Shown here piece by piece: positions 45,187 through 53,775 of a DNA stretch of 64,000 nucleotides (position 1 is its first letter; every line of letters starts with the position of its first letter). A program made the translations under genes and the position numbers. Under the pieces are notes generated by a model. That model was not told where the DNA came from, searched no databases, and was given only the letters and a program-made list of their open reading frames with translations. Origin of the DNA: Rhizobium sp. 16-449-1b (lineage in GTDB: Bacteria; Pseudomonadota; Alphaproteobacteria; Rhizobiales; Rhizobiaceae). The stretch lies in NCBI RefSeq assembly GCF_017741935.1, contig NZ_JAGHMH010000024.1, positions 124,001-188,000 of the forward strand. The letters are read 5' to 3'.

Positions 45187-46422
45187 ATGCGTAAACGAGT
45201 AGATCAGACAACAGCCAAGAGTGGCGTTCGCGGCATGCTCCGCTGGGGCGCGTTGGGCGCGGCGGTGCTGGTCTTTTCCACCTCTGTTCTGCCGCCCGTT
45301 TCGGCTGAAGCCCAGGAACAGCGCTATTACCAGCGCCGCTCGCTCATGGATTTCTTCTTGGGCCGCCGTTACATCGACGAGGCCCCACAGGCGCCCGGCC
45401 AATACACGCAGCCGCGCGCCGCCCCCCAGCGCAAGAAGAAAGCGCCGCCCAAGGCCACCGTCTCCACGCCACGCGCGGCACCCGTGATCGCACCAGAAGA
45501 GAAAGTCGTCGAGAAGCTCGACAACGCCCAGAAGATCTTGGTTGTCGGCGACTTCCTGGCCGGCGGCCTCGGCGTTGGCATGGACGCGGCCTTCCAGGAT
45601 TCGCCGGGCATCCTCATAGAGACCCACAGCAACGTCGCCTCCGGCCTCGTGCGCGACGATTATTACGACTGGCCGACGCAACTGACGAAATTCATGGACG
45701 AGGCCAAGCCCGCCATGGTCGTCGTCATGCTCGGCGCCAACGATCGCCAGCAGATGGTGACCGACGTCGGCAAGGAGAAGTTCCGCACCGATGGCTGGTA
45801 CACCGAATATCAGCGCCGCGTCCTCGCCTTCGGCAAGGCGGTGACGGCTAGGAAGATCCCGCTGCTCTGGGTCGGTCTGCCCGCCTTCGATTCGCCCTCG
45901 ATGATGGCGGATGCCGCGCAGATGAACCAGGTCTACCGCAAGCAGGTGGAATCGATCGGCGGCGAGTTCGTCGATATCTGGGATGGCTTCGTCAGCGAGA
46001 GCGGTGATTTCATCGTCACCGGCTCCGACATCAACGGCCAGCAGGTGCGCCTTCGCACCTCCGACGGCATCAACATGACCGATGCCGGCCGCCGCAAGGT
46101 CGCCTTCTATGTCGAAAAGCCGGCCCGCCGCATCCTCGGCACCCAGGCAAGCCCCGATCTCGTGCGCCTCGACAACAGCAGCGCGCCGGCGATCGGCTTG
46201 TCGTCGAACCCGGCGGATCATACCGACCCGATCGCGCTCTCCGACCCCAACCTCGACGGCGGAACGGCGCTTCTCGGCGGCGCCGCCATTCCCGTCAGCG
46301 CCACGAAATCGCCGCGCGACAAGCTGGTGCAGGATGGCGAAATGGCCAAGCCCCCGGCCGGCCGCGTCGACGACTACAGCCGCCCCGCCGCCAAATCGGC
46401 CGCTGAGGTCTCGGTCAAGTAA
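45187..46422 (+). CDS. DUF459 SGNH-fold exported protein, catalytic residues altered
   Basis: A 411-residue exported protein. A signal segment (about 18-42) is followed by a basic Pro/Lys linker and a DUF459 SGNH domain (about 110-320). Block I reads VVGDFLAGGL (121-127), with Phe where SGNH enzymes have the nucleophilic Ser. Block III is intact (MLGANDRQQM, Asn185). Block V reads SDGINMTDAGRRK, with Asn296 where the catalytic His is expected. On this evidence hydrolysis by the classic mechanism is unlikely. A C-terminal tail (about 330-411) is low complexity. The gene follows the transglycosylase, so an envelope role is plausible. Confidence 0.85.
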   Translation: MRKRVDQTTAKSGVRGMLRWGALGAAVLVFSTSVLPPVSAEAQEQRYYQRRSLMDFFLGRRYIDEAPQAPGQYTQPRAAPQRKKKAPPKATVSTPRAAPVIAPEEKVVEKLDNAQKILVVGDFLAGGLGVGMDAAFQDSPGILIETHSNVASGLVRDDYYDWPTQLTKFMDEAKPAMVVVMLGANDRQQMVTDVGKEKFRTDGWYTEYQRRVLAFGKAVTARKIPLLWVGLPAFDSPSMMADAAQMNQVYRKQVESIGGEFVDIWDGFVSESGDFIVTGSDINGQQVRLRTSDGINMTDAGRRKVAFYVEKPARRILGTQASPDLVRLDNSSAPAIGLSSNPADHTDPIALSDPNLDGGTALLGGAAIPVSATKSPRDKLVQDGEMAKPPAGRVDDYSRPAAKSAAEVSVK

Positions 46423-46424
46423 AA

Positions 46425-46444
46425 GCGGGCGCTCGCACGCCCGC
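46425..46444 (+). terminator. stem-loop after the DUF459 gene
   Basis: GCGGGCG and CGCCCGC pair around CTCGCA right after the stop. The following bases (CTCTATCTTTTG) are only partly T-rich, so termination is likely but not certain. Confidence 0.45.
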
Positions 46445-46470
46445 CTCTATCTTTTGTCAGCTTGACTGGC

Positions 46471-47313
46471 TCAGCTCGGAAAATCCGCACTCAGTGTCAC
46501 ATCCGCCCAGGCATCGAAATTCGACCGCAGCGCGTCCAGCCGCTCGCGCGCGATCTTCAGCGCCGGCGCGCCCAGCAGCAACCGCAGCGGCGGCTCCTTC
46601 GCCTCATAGGCGGCAATGACGGCCGCTGCGGCACGCGCCGGATCGCCCGGCTGATTGCCGGAGACCGCACGGGTCGCAGCCCGGCGCTTGCCCGCCGTCT
46701 CGGCGTAGTCGTCAATCACGGTCGCCGATTCGATCATCGAGCTCCCGGCCCAGTTGGTGCGAAACGCCCCCGGCTCCAGAATGGTGACCTTGATCCCGAG
46801 CGGCGCGACCTCGTGAGAGAGCGATTCCGACAAGCCCTCAACCGCGAACTTGGTGGCGTGATAATAGCCGGTTGCCGCGAAGGCCACGAGGCCGCCGAGC
46901 GACGACGTGTTGAACACATGGCCGCGACGCCGCGCGCGCATGCCGGGGAGCACCCGCTTGGTCACCGAAATCAGGCCGAAGACATTGGTCTCGAACTGGT
47001 CACGTATCTCCTGGTCGTCGCCCTCCTCGATCGCCGCGAGATAGCCGTAGCCGGCATTGTTGACCAGCACATCGATGCCGCCGAAATGCGTCTCCGCCGC
47101 AGCGACAGCCTCGTCGACCGATGCCTTGGAGCGCACATCAAGCGCCAGCGGCAGCACATGATCGCCGTAGCGGGTGACCAGATCGTCGAGCGCGCCGGGC
47201 TTGCGCGCCGTCACAGCCGCCCGCCAGCCGCGCGCCAATACCGCTTCGGCCAAAGCGAGGCCGAGGCCCGAGGAAGCGCCGGTGATGAACCAGATGGGGG
47301 AAGTCTCAGTCAT
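46471..47313 (-). CDS. short-chain dehydrogenase/reductase
   Basis: A 280-residue classical SDR. The cofactor loop is TGASSGLGLALAEAVLARG (about 11-29). VLVNNAGYGYL is conserved. The catalytic residues are Ser in NTSSLGGLVAF and the YxxxK motif (YYHATKFAVEGL). NAD(P) binding is expected, and Arg37 in TARKPG suggests NADPH. Substrate unknown. It is upstream-adjacent to the small Atu4866-type gene on the same strand, 42 bases away, so the two may be cotranscribed and controlled by the divergent LysR gene. Confidence 0.92.
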   Translation of the reverse strand: MTETSPIWFITGASSGLGLALAEAVLARGWRAAVTARKPGALDDLVTRYGDHVLPLALDVRSKASVDEAVAAAETHFGGIDVLVNNAGYGYLAAIEEGDDQEIRDQFETNVFGLISVTKRVLPGMRARRRGHVFNTSSLGGLVAFAATGYYHATKFAVEGLSESLSHEVAPLGIKVTILEPGAFRTNWAGSSMIESATVIDDYAETAGKRRAATRAVSGNQPGDPARAAAAVIAAYEAKEPPLRLLLGAPALKIARERLDALRSNFDAWADVTLSADFPS

Positions 47314-47355
47314 GTTGTCTCCTTCCGGGTTTTTCGCCCACTCTTTCGTTAGGTC

Positions 47356-47598
47356 TTAGCGCCGGCGCAGGATCATGCCGCCATGGTGCAGCGTGTCGCG
47401 ATCGACGAAGTCGCCATCGGCGGTAAAGCCGGTGTCGTCCCAGTAATCGATATGGGCGCCATGCACCTCGTAGCGCCCCTGATAGGCGCTCTCGCGGTTG
47501 CCGCGCGCCTCGTCATATCGGCCGTTCGCCAGAAGCTCGTGCCGAACCCGACCGTCATCGGTGATCCACATGCCGACATACGGATGATCGCTCATCAT
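47356..47598 (-). CDS. Atu4866-domain small protein
   Basis: About 80 residues starting at tandem ATGs (47598/47595) after GAGGAGAG. The sequence SDHPYVGMWITDDGRVRHELL then GRYDEARGNRESAYQGRYEVHG and HIDYWDDTGFTADGDF matches the domain named after Atu4866 of Agrobacterium, a small beta-barrel of unknown function. The longer frame to 47739 crosses the LysR operator and is rejected. It sits upstream of the SDR and is divergent from the LysR gene. Confidence 0.85.
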   Translation of the reverse strand: MMSDHPYVGMWITDDGRVRHELLANGRYDEARGNRESAYQGRYEVHGAHIDYWDDTGFTADGDFVDRDTLHHGGMILRRR

Positions 47599-47718
47599 CT
47601 CTCTCCTCTTCCGGCCAAGCAGGGCCGATGCGGTTGCAGGCGACGGCTCTTCCGTCTTGCCATGGGATGAGAGATAGGGGCGGCATTGGCATCGAACGAG
47701 TTGCCAATCCGAGATAGC

Positions 47719-47739
47719 TTGGTTAGTTATACTAACCAA
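47719..47739. promoter_or_regulatory. perfect palindrome next to LysR start (candidate operator)
   Basis: Arms TTGGTTAGT (47719-47727) and ACTAACCAA (47731-47739) flank TAT. The palindrome ends on the A of the ATG of the LysR gene and lies in the divergent gap shared with the Atu4866-type gene. It is the likely regulator-binding site, and the LysR mRNA would be leaderless or very short if the promoter lies within it. Confidence 0.6.
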
Positions 47740-48629
47740 TGAGCGACCAGTTCGAAGGCATCTCCGTTCTCCTTGCCATCGCGGAAGCGCGCAACTTCCG
47801 CGTCGCCGCCGAGCGGCTGGGCGTGACCCGCTCCGCCGTCAGCCAGGCGTTGCAGCGGCTGGAAGACCGGCTGGGCGTCACGCTCGTCCAGCGCACCACG
47901 CGCAGCGTGCGGCTGACCGAAGCCGGTGAATTGTTCCAGTCCCTGGTGAAGGAGCCTGCGAACCGCGTGACCGAGGCGATCGAAGCCGTGCGCGAGGTTC
48001 GCGCGCGGCCATCCGGGCTGCTGCGCATTGCCGTGTCGTCCATCGCCGAACGCGTCATCTCCGGACCGCTGCTCGCAGGCTTCATGGCGAAATATCCGGA
48101 GCTGCGCCTGGATATCACCATCACCGACGGCGAGTTCGATATCGTCGAGGCCGGCTTCGATGCCGGGATCCGGCTGGGCGAGGTGATCGAGCAGGACATG
48201 GTGGCCGTGTCGGTCTCGTCAGCCCAGCGCCAATGCGCCGTCGCTTCGCCCGATTACATCGCCCGCCGCGGTGCGCCGCAACACCCCCGCGATCTCGTCG
48301 ATCACGTCTGCATCGGCTGGCGCCCCAGACCCGACACCGCCCCCTACCGCTGGGAGTTCACAGAGAACGGCCGCGACTTCGATGTCGCCGTCGATCCCGA
48401 CATGACCACCAACGACATGGGCATGATGCTGCGCATGGCCTCGTCGGGCGCCGGCATCACCTTCGGCATGGTCGAGACCTTCGCGCCACATATCGCGCGC
48501 GGCGAGCTCGTGCCGCTTCTCGAAAGCTACTGCCCACCCTTCGACGGCTTCTACATCTACTACCCCCGCCGCCACCGCCAGCCGCAGAAGCTGCGCGTGC
48601 TGGTCGATCACCTCTCAAGCAGAGGCTGA
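47739..48629 (+). CDS. LysR-family transcriptional regulator
   Basis: A 296-residue LysR regulator. The N-terminal helix-turn-helix (about 5-62: GISVLLAIAEARNFRVAAERLGVTRSAVSQALQRLEDRLGVTLV) is followed by an effector-binding domain (about 90-290) with RPSGLLRIAVSSIAERVI and DAGIRLGEVIEQDMVAV, the pattern of regulators near SDR and quinone-type enzymes. It is divergent from the Atu4866-type/SDR pair and probably controls it. No Shine-Dalgarno sequence is visible because the start lies on a palindrome. The 3' end overlaps the convergent AraC gene by 22 bases. Confidence 0.9.
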   Translation: MSDQFEGISVLLAIAEARNFRVAAERLGVTRSAVSQALQRLEDRLGVTLVQRTTRSVRLTEAGELFQSLVKEPANRVTEAIEAVREVRARPSGLLRIAVSSIAERVISGPLLAGFMAKYPELRLDITITDGEFDIVEAGFDAGIRLGEVIEQDMVAVSVSSAQRQCAVASPDYIARRGAPQHPRDLVDHVCIGWRPRPDTAPYRWEFTENGRDFDVAVDPDMTTNDMGMMLRMASSGAGITFGMVETFAPHIARGELVPLLESYCPPFDGFYIYYPRRHRQPQKLRVLVDHLSSRG

Positions 48630-49519
48630 CTGCGGGCATACCGAGCCGGCGGCACGCCCGCATATCGCGAGAAGGCGACGCTGAACGCACTCGCCGAACC
48701 ATAACCCACGCGCTCGGCCACCTCATCCATCGCGAGTTCGCGGCCGCGTAACAGCTGCTTGGCGAGCGCCATGCGCCAGGCCAGCAGATACTCCATCGGC
48801 GGCAGGCCGACGACACGGCTGAAACGGGCGAAGAAGGCCGACCGGGAGAGCGACGCCTCGGTCGCGAGATCCGCCACGGTCCAGGGATGGGCGGGCCGTT
48901 CATGCAGCGCGTGAAGTGCGGCCGCCAGCCGTTCGTCCGCCAGACCCCGGCTGAGGCCGGGCGCCCCCGTTGGCTGCGTGCCGGATCGCAGCGCCTCGAT
49001 CAGCAACACCTCCAGCAGCCGTTCAAGCACCAGCTCCCGCCCCGGCCGCCGCTCGCGCGTTTCCTCGCCGACCAATTGCATCAGCGTCGCCAGACGCGGT
49101 TCGCCGCGAACCACAACGACATCGGGCAGCAGTGAAACCAGAAGTGCGGCATCCGGTGAACCGAAGCTGCAATGCCCGATGCGCATGCGCAGATCAGCCG
49201 GCCCGTCGGGACGACCCGCACGGAAGCGACCGTCGCTCATCGGCTTCGGAACGACGGCGGGCACATCGCGCGGCGCGTCGATGCTCTCATTGACGAGATC
49301 ACGCATGGCCGGCACCAGGACGAAGTCGCCAGCCTCAAGAATGAACGGCGGCTCCTCCCCGAATGTCACGCGGCAGCGCCCGTCGATAACAGCGCAGTAG
49401 AAGGGCTCACCCGTGGCCTCGCGTTCAATCCGCCAGAGGCCGGCGCATTCAACCAGCTTCGAGAAACGCGCGGCGGGCTGCAGCAGCGTGACGATTTCAG
49501 CAAGAGGATCAACGGTCAC
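48608..49519 (-). CDS. AraC-family regulator with cupin sensor
   Basis: A 303-residue regulator. The N-terminal half (about 10-170) is a cupin-type ligand domain (CAVIDGRCRVTFGEEPPFILEAGDFVLVPA) and the C-terminal half carries two helix-turn-helix motifs (about 205-295: TVADLATEASLSRSAFFARFSRVVGLPPMEYLLAWRM and VAERVGYGSASAFSVAFSRYAGVPPARYAR). It is divergent from the SDR at 49618, which it probably regulates. Convergent overlap with the LysR gene is 22 bases. Ligand unknown. Confidence 0.9.
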   Translation of the reverse strand: MTVDPLAEIVTLLQPAARFSKLVECAGLWRIEREATGEPFYCAVIDGRCRVTFGEEPPFILEAGDFVLVPAMRDLVNESIDAPRDVPAVVPKPMSDGRFRAGRPDGPADLRMRIGHCSFGSPDAALLVSLLPDVVVVRGEPRLATLMQLVGEETRERRPGRELVLERLLEVLLIEALRSGTQPTGAPGLSRGLADERLAAALHALHERPAHPWTVADLATEASLSRSAFFARFSRVVGLPPMEYLLAWRMALAKQLLRGRELAMDEVAERVGYGSASAFSVAFSRYAGVPPARYARSQPLLER

Positions 49520-49617
49520 AATCAGGACTATCGCTAAAGAAATGGAGACTGCAGCCTATATCAAGTCTCGCACGCGGTCACTACCCTGCGATCATTCCTT
49601 TTCAATTGGAGACGCAG

Positions 49618-50370
49618 ATGCCCACGATACTGATCACCGGTTGCTCGTCCGGCTTTGGCCTGGAGACCGCGAAACTCTTTCTCGACCGCGGCTGGGATGT
49701 GATCGCGACGATGCGCAAGCCCGACCCCAACCTGCTGCCGGCTTCCGAACGCCTGCGCATCCTGGCGCTCGACGTCACCGACCCTGTAAGCATAGCCGAG
49801 GCCGTGGCCGCCGCCGGTCATATCGACGTACTCGTCAACAACGCCGGCTTCGGAGCGGCCTCACCGATAGAACTCACCGCACCGGAAACCGTGCGGTCCC
49901 TGTTCGAGACAAACACGATCGGCACCTTGGCGATGGTCCAGGCCGTCGTGCCGCAGATGCGCCAACGCCGCGCGGGCGTCGTCATCAACGTCACCTCGAC
50001 GGTGACGGTGAAGACGCTACCGGTCATCGGCGTCTACCGCGCCAGCAAGGCCGCGGTGAACGCGCTGACGGAATCCTTGGCAGTCGAGATGGAGCCCTTC
50101 GGCGTGCGGGTGCATATCGTTCTGCCCGGCCGCTCGCCAACCACGCGCTTCGGCGAAAACGCACGCCCCCACTTCCGTGGCCTCGACGATGCCGACTATG
50201 CGCCGATGCTCCAGCAGTTCATCAAGAACGTGCAGGACGATACCGGCCCGGTGACCCATGCCGCCGACGTCGCCGAGGCCGTTTGGCGGGCTGCGACCGA
50301 TCCATCAGCACCGCTGCGTATTCCGGGCGGTGCCGATGCGGAACTCTGGATGGCCGAAGCAGGCCTCTAA
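49618..50370 (+). CDS. short-chain dehydrogenase/reductase
   Basis: A 250-residue classical SDR. TGCSSGFGLETAKLFLDRG is the cofactor loop, NNAGFGAASPIEL is conserved, Ser in NVTSTVTVKTL and the YRASK motif (VYRASKAAV) provide the active site. MRKPDPN suggests NADP binding. The ATG at 49618 is preceded by GGAGACGCAG; the TTG at 49606 is not needed. Divergent from the AraC gene. Not closely similar to the SDR at 46471 apart from the fold. Substrate unknown. Confidence 0.9.
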   Translation: MPTILITGCSSGFGLETAKLFLDRGWDVIATMRKPDPNLLPASERLRILALDVTDPVSIAEAVAAAGHIDVLVNNAGFGAASPIELTAPETVRSLFETNTIGTLAMVQAVVPQMRQRRAGVVINVTSTVTVKTLPVIGVYRASKAAVNALTESLAVEMEPFGVRVHIVLPGRSPTTRFGENARPHFRGLDDADYAPMLQQFIKNVQDDTGPVTHAADVAEAVWRAATDPSAPLRIPGGADAELWMAEAGL

Positions 50371-50430
50371 AAAACCGACCTTGCAGCTCGGGGCCGCGCC
50401 AGGCAGTCCCGAGCCCACCAATTGCAGCAA

Positions 50431-51063
50431 CTAACTCCGCTGCAGCGCCAGATGCGCCCCGAGGCCGATCAGTATTCCGCCACCCGCACGCTGCACCAGC
50501 CGCTGCGCCGAACCCGAGCGCTTCAGCCTCGAAACTAAGACACCCGCCAGCATCACGCAGACGATATCGGCCGACGAGAAGATGAAATTGACGATCGTGC
50601 CCAGCAGCACGAATTGCAGCCAGACCGGAAAGCTGGCGGCGGGATCGATGAATTGCGGCAGGAAGGCCAGGAAGAAGATCGCCGTCTTCGGATTCAAGAC
50701 CTCGATCGAGATACTCTCGACAAAGGCACGCCGGCCGGACTTCGGATCGATGGCAGCGAGCGTCGTCTCCCCTTGAGACTTGCTGCGAAACAGCGAGATG
50801 CCGAGCCAGACCAGATAGGCAGCACCAGCGAGCTTGACCGCCATATAGAGCACCGGCACCGCATGGAAGATGATCGACAGGCCCGCGGCGGCCGCGATCA
50901 CATGCACATAGCAGCCGACATGGATCCCGAGCGTCGCCATGAACCCCGCCCGCCGTCCGCGCGCCAGCGTCTGGGCGGCGGCGTAAAGCATGGCCGGCCC
51001 GGGAATATAGGCGAAGAGCGCGGTCGTGACGAAGAAGGTGATCAGCAGTTCGGTCGATGGCAT
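50431..51063 (-). CDS. LysE-family amino acid exporter
   Basis: A 210-residue inner-membrane protein with about six helices, starting MPSTELLITFFVTTALFAYIPGPAMLYAAAQTLARGRRAGF, the typical LysE/RhtB N terminus with the PGP motif. LGISLFRSK and SIEVLNPKTAIFFLAFLPQFID are conserved in the family. It likely exports amino acids or similar compounds. Start ATG at 51063; the longer frame has no membrane topology. Convergent with the SDR gene. Confidence 0.92.
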   Translation of the reverse strand: MPSTELLITFFVTTALFAYIPGPAMLYAAAQTLARGRRAGFMATLGIHVGCYVHVIAAAAGLSIIFHAVPVLYMAVKLAGAAYLVWLGISLFRSKSQGETTLAAIDPKSGRRAFVESISIEVLNPKTAIFFLAFLPQFIDPAASFPVWLQFVLLGTIVNFIFSSADIVCVMLAGVLVSRLKRSGSAQRLVQRAGGGILIGLGAHLALQRS

Positions 51064-51182
51064 CCGGTGTTGTTCCTTGCCGCATAGCCATGCGAAGCGA
51101 TGGCCCGCGCACCATAGATCGCCGCATCGCCGTTGACCATGGCGCACCGGCACATCCCGACATCAGTTTCAGCGCACCCGCC

Positions 51183-51944
51183 TTACTCGATCACCTCGAC
51201 CGCAGACAGCACCTCCACACTGGCGGCCGCTCCGCATCCATGCACCTCGATCTTCAGCTTCGCACCCGGAACGATGATCGTCATCAGCTTCGCCTGGATG
51301 ACCTTGGCATTGCCTGGCGGATCGACGTTGATGTAGCCGGTGCCGCGCTTGTCCTTGAACTGGAAGCCTTCAATCTCCCGGCTGGATGCTTTCAACGTCA
51401 GGTCCACAACCTCGCCTGTCGTCGTAGCCACCTGGCAATCGGTCTCAGGGCTGAGGCCGGAGAGACGCTCGCGCGATGCCGCCGCCGCTTCGACCACCGG
51501 CGCGGACGACGATCCGCAGCCGGAAAGCACCCGCCGCACCGCAGCCCCGCTTCCGCGCAGAGAAAACGCATAGGGCAGCCCGACCGGGTCGAAAGCCAAC
51601 GTCGCCCGGCTCCCCTTCTGAAGGGCGTCGGAGAAATCATCGGCAAGCGGCCAGCGATAGAGATCGTGGGCGCCGCGCTCCGGCAGGTGGAAGGTGAACG
51701 TGCGGCCATCGATGATGATATCAAACGGCTCGCCGGTCGCCTTGCCGTGCTCGTAGATGACCATCTCGAAGCTCGGCGCGCCTACGGCAGGGCAACTGAC
51801 CAGCAGGCACATGTTCTCGCTCAGGCACTTCGCTGTCGCCGGATAATCGACGTACCCGGCGCGCTCCCAGGCCCCGGCCGGCGAAGCCGCGACACACAAG
51901 AAGGCCGCGACAATGCTGATGACAGATCGTACAGACATATTCAT
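51183..51944 (-). CDS. exported protein of unknown function
   Basis: A 253-residue protein with a signal peptide (SVISIVAAFLCVAASPAGA, cut near AGA-W). The mature part has six cysteines (for example in AKCLSENMCLLVSCP), likely paired in disulfides, and a beta-rich character. ATG at 51944 after GGGGGTCA is chosen. Two halves are separated by a Ser/Ala-rich linker (GCGSSSAPVVEAAAASRERLSG). I do not recognise a family. It lies just after the gltD terminator and is transcribed in the same direction. Confidence 0.6.
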   Translation of the reverse strand: MNMSVRSVISIVAAFLCVAASPAGAWERAGYVDYPATAKCLSENMCLLVSCPAVGAPSFEMVIYEHGKATGEPFDIIIDGRTFTFHLPERGAHDLYRWPLADDFSDALQKGSRATLAFDPVGLPYAFSLRGSGAAVRRVLSGCGSSSAPVVEAAAASRERLSGLSPETDCQVATTTGEVVDLTLKASSREIEGFQFKDKRGTGYINVDPPGNAKVIQAKLMTIIVPGAKLKIEVHGCGAAASVEVLSAVEVIE

Positions 51945-52033
51945 TGACCCCCGTACAACAAACAGTCCGTCCATACTCGCCGAACTGACGCGCCCGCCGC
52001 CAGATAGACTTTCTCGGTAGGCGCTGCACAAGG

Positions 52034-52072
52034 CACAAAAAAGCTCGGGGCCGCATCACGCAGCCCCGAGCC
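52034..52072 (-). terminator. intrinsic terminator of gltD
   Basis: On the minus strand GCTCGGGGC and GCCCCGAGC form a perfect 9-bp stem around an 11-base loop, followed by TTTTTT. It ends the gltBD transcript. Confidence 0.9.
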
Positions 52073-52098
52073 AAGATCAATCCAAACGTCGCGTCCGC

Positions 52099-53553
52099 TT
52101 AGCGAGGCAGGACCGTCGAGCCCATCAGCGCCTCGTCGATCGCGCGTGCCGCCTGGCGTCCCTCGCGGATCGCCCAGACGACCAGCGACTGGCCGCGGCG
52201 CACGTCGCCCGCCGTCCAGAACTTGTCGACCGAGGTCTTGTAGTCGCGGTCGTTGGCGACGACGTTGGTCGAGCCGCGGCGGTCGGTGTTGAGCGTCAGC
52301 TTGCCGTCGAGTTCCTTGAGCACGCTCGTGGTGAACGGGCCGCTGAAGCCAATGGCGATGAAGGCGAGATCGGCCTTGATGATGAACTCCGTGCCAGCGA
52401 TCGGCTTTCGGCGCTCGTCGACTTCGCAGCACTTGACGCCGGTGAGAACACCGTCTTCGCCGATGAACTCGAGCGTCGCCACCTGGAATTCGCGCACGGC
52501 ACCTTCAGCCTGGCTGGAAGAGGTGCGCATCTTGGTGGCCCAGAAAGGCCAGACGGCGAGCTTGTCTTCCTTCTCCGGCGGCTGCGGACGGATGTCGAGC
52601 TGGGTGACCTTCACGGCACCCTGGCGGAACGCCGTGCCGACGCAGTCCGATGCGGTATCACCACCACCGACGACGACGACATGCTTGGCGCCTGCGAGGA
52701 TCGGGTCCGATGCCCAGCCGACACTGTCGATGTTTTCGCGGCCGACGCGCTTGTTCTGCTGCACGAGGTAAGGCATCGCATCGTGCACGCCAGCGAGATC
52801 AAAGCCCGGAATGCCGGCTTCGCGCGGCGTTTCCGAACCGCCGCAGTAGAGAACCGCATCATGATCGGCGATCAGCTGCTCGACCTTCAGATCGACGCCG
52901 ACGTTAACGCCGCAATGGAAGGTTACGCCCTCGCCGGAGATCTGCTCGACGCGGCGATCGATAAAATTCTTCTCCATCTTGAAGTCGGGAATACCGTAGC
53001 GCAGCAGACCGCCGGGCTTCGATTCACGCTCATAGACATGCACCTCGTGACCCGCGCGGCCGAGCTGCTGGGCAGCCGCCATGCCGGCAGGGCCGGAGCC
53101 GATGATCGCGACCTTCTTGCCGGTGCGAACGGCAGCCGGCTGCGGCCGGATGAAGCCGAGCTCATAGGCCTTGTCGGCGATCGCCTGCTCGACGGTCTTG
53201 ATGGCAACCGGCGCATCCTCGAGGTTCAGCGTGCAGGCTTCCTCGCAGGGCGCGGGGCAGACGCGGCCGGTGAACTCAGGGAAGTTGTTGGTCGAATGCA
53301 GGTTCTGGATCGCTGCTTCCCAGTTGTTGTTGTAGACCAGATCGTTCCAGTCGGGGATCTGGTTGTGCACGGGACAGCCGGTCGGGCCATGGCAATAGGG
53401 AATGCCACAGTCCATGCAGCGCGCGGCCTGTTTCTGCACTTCCGGGTCCGACATCGGGATCGTGAATTCGCGGAAATGCCGGATACGGTCCGACGCCGGC
53501 TGATACTTCGCCACCTGCCGGTCGATTTCCAGAAACCCTGTTACCTTACCCAT
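52099..53553 (-). CDS. gltD: glutamate synthase, small (beta) subunit
   Basis: Supplies electrons from NADPH to the large subunit for ammonia assimilation. The 484 residues have N-terminal Fe-S cysteines C46, C49, C54 and C60 (CMDCGIPYCHGPTGC) plus C99, C103 and C107, then the FAD loop GSGPAG (about 152-157), and NADPH-binding GGGDTASDC. GFSGP and AGDVRRGQSLVVWAIREGR close the FAD site. The ATG at 53553 has AGGGAAG upstream; an ATG 24 bases earlier is possible. Downstream of gltB, separated by 222 bases with a hairpin. Confidence 0.96.
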   Translation of the reverse strand: MGKVTGFLEIDRQVAKYQPASDRIRHFREFTIPMSDPEVQKQAARCMDCGIPYCHGPTGCPVHNQIPDWNDLVYNNNWEAAIQNLHSTNNFPEFTGRVCPAPCEEACTLNLEDAPVAIKTVEQAIADKAYELGFIRPQPAAVRTGKKVAIIGSGPAGMAAAQQLGRAGHEVHVYERESKPGGLLRYGIPDFKMEKNFIDRRVEQISGEGVTFHCGVNVGVDLKVEQLIADHDAVLYCGGSETPREAGIPGFDLAGVHDAMPYLVQQNKRVGRENIDSVGWASDPILAGAKHVVVVGGGDTASDCVGTAFRQGAVKVTQLDIRPQPPEKEDKLAVWPFWATKMRTSSSQAEGAVREFQVATLEFIGEDGVLTGVKCCEVDERRKPIAGTEFIIKADLAFIAIGFSGPFTTSVLKELDGKLTLNTDRRGSTNVVANDRDYKTSVDKFWTAGDVRRGQSLVVWAIREGRQAARAIDEALMGSTVLPR

Positions 53554-53731
53554 GCTGCTGTCTTCCCTTACACTCATGACCGCCTCACCGCAGCCAGTTG
53601 TCTGTTTTCAGTCCCGTTACCCGGGGCAAATTGCTGAACCGTCATTAGAACATATCCCCTTGAGAACCATCCATGAGACTGTGACAGGATTGCTGTCGGC
53701 GCAGTCACCATGGGTCATCGAGATATTTCGG

Positions 53732-53764
53732 TATCCGCCACGCACGATTGGCACGTGGCGGATA
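53732..53764 (-). repeat. hairpin between gltB and gltD
   Basis: TATCCGCCACG (53732-53742) and CGTGGCGGATA (53754-53764) form a perfect 11-bp stem with an 11-base loop, 11 bases after the gltB stop. No T-run follows, so it is more likely a processing or stabilising structure than a strong terminator. The rest of the gap to gltD shows nothing else. Confidence 0.7.
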
Positions 53765-53775
53765 TGTCGGTGTTG

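Noticed and set aside
50386..50414. GCTCGGG/CCCGAGC stem between the SDR and LysE genes
   Set aside because: Seven-bp stem with a 15-base loop and no T-run; too weak to call a terminator.
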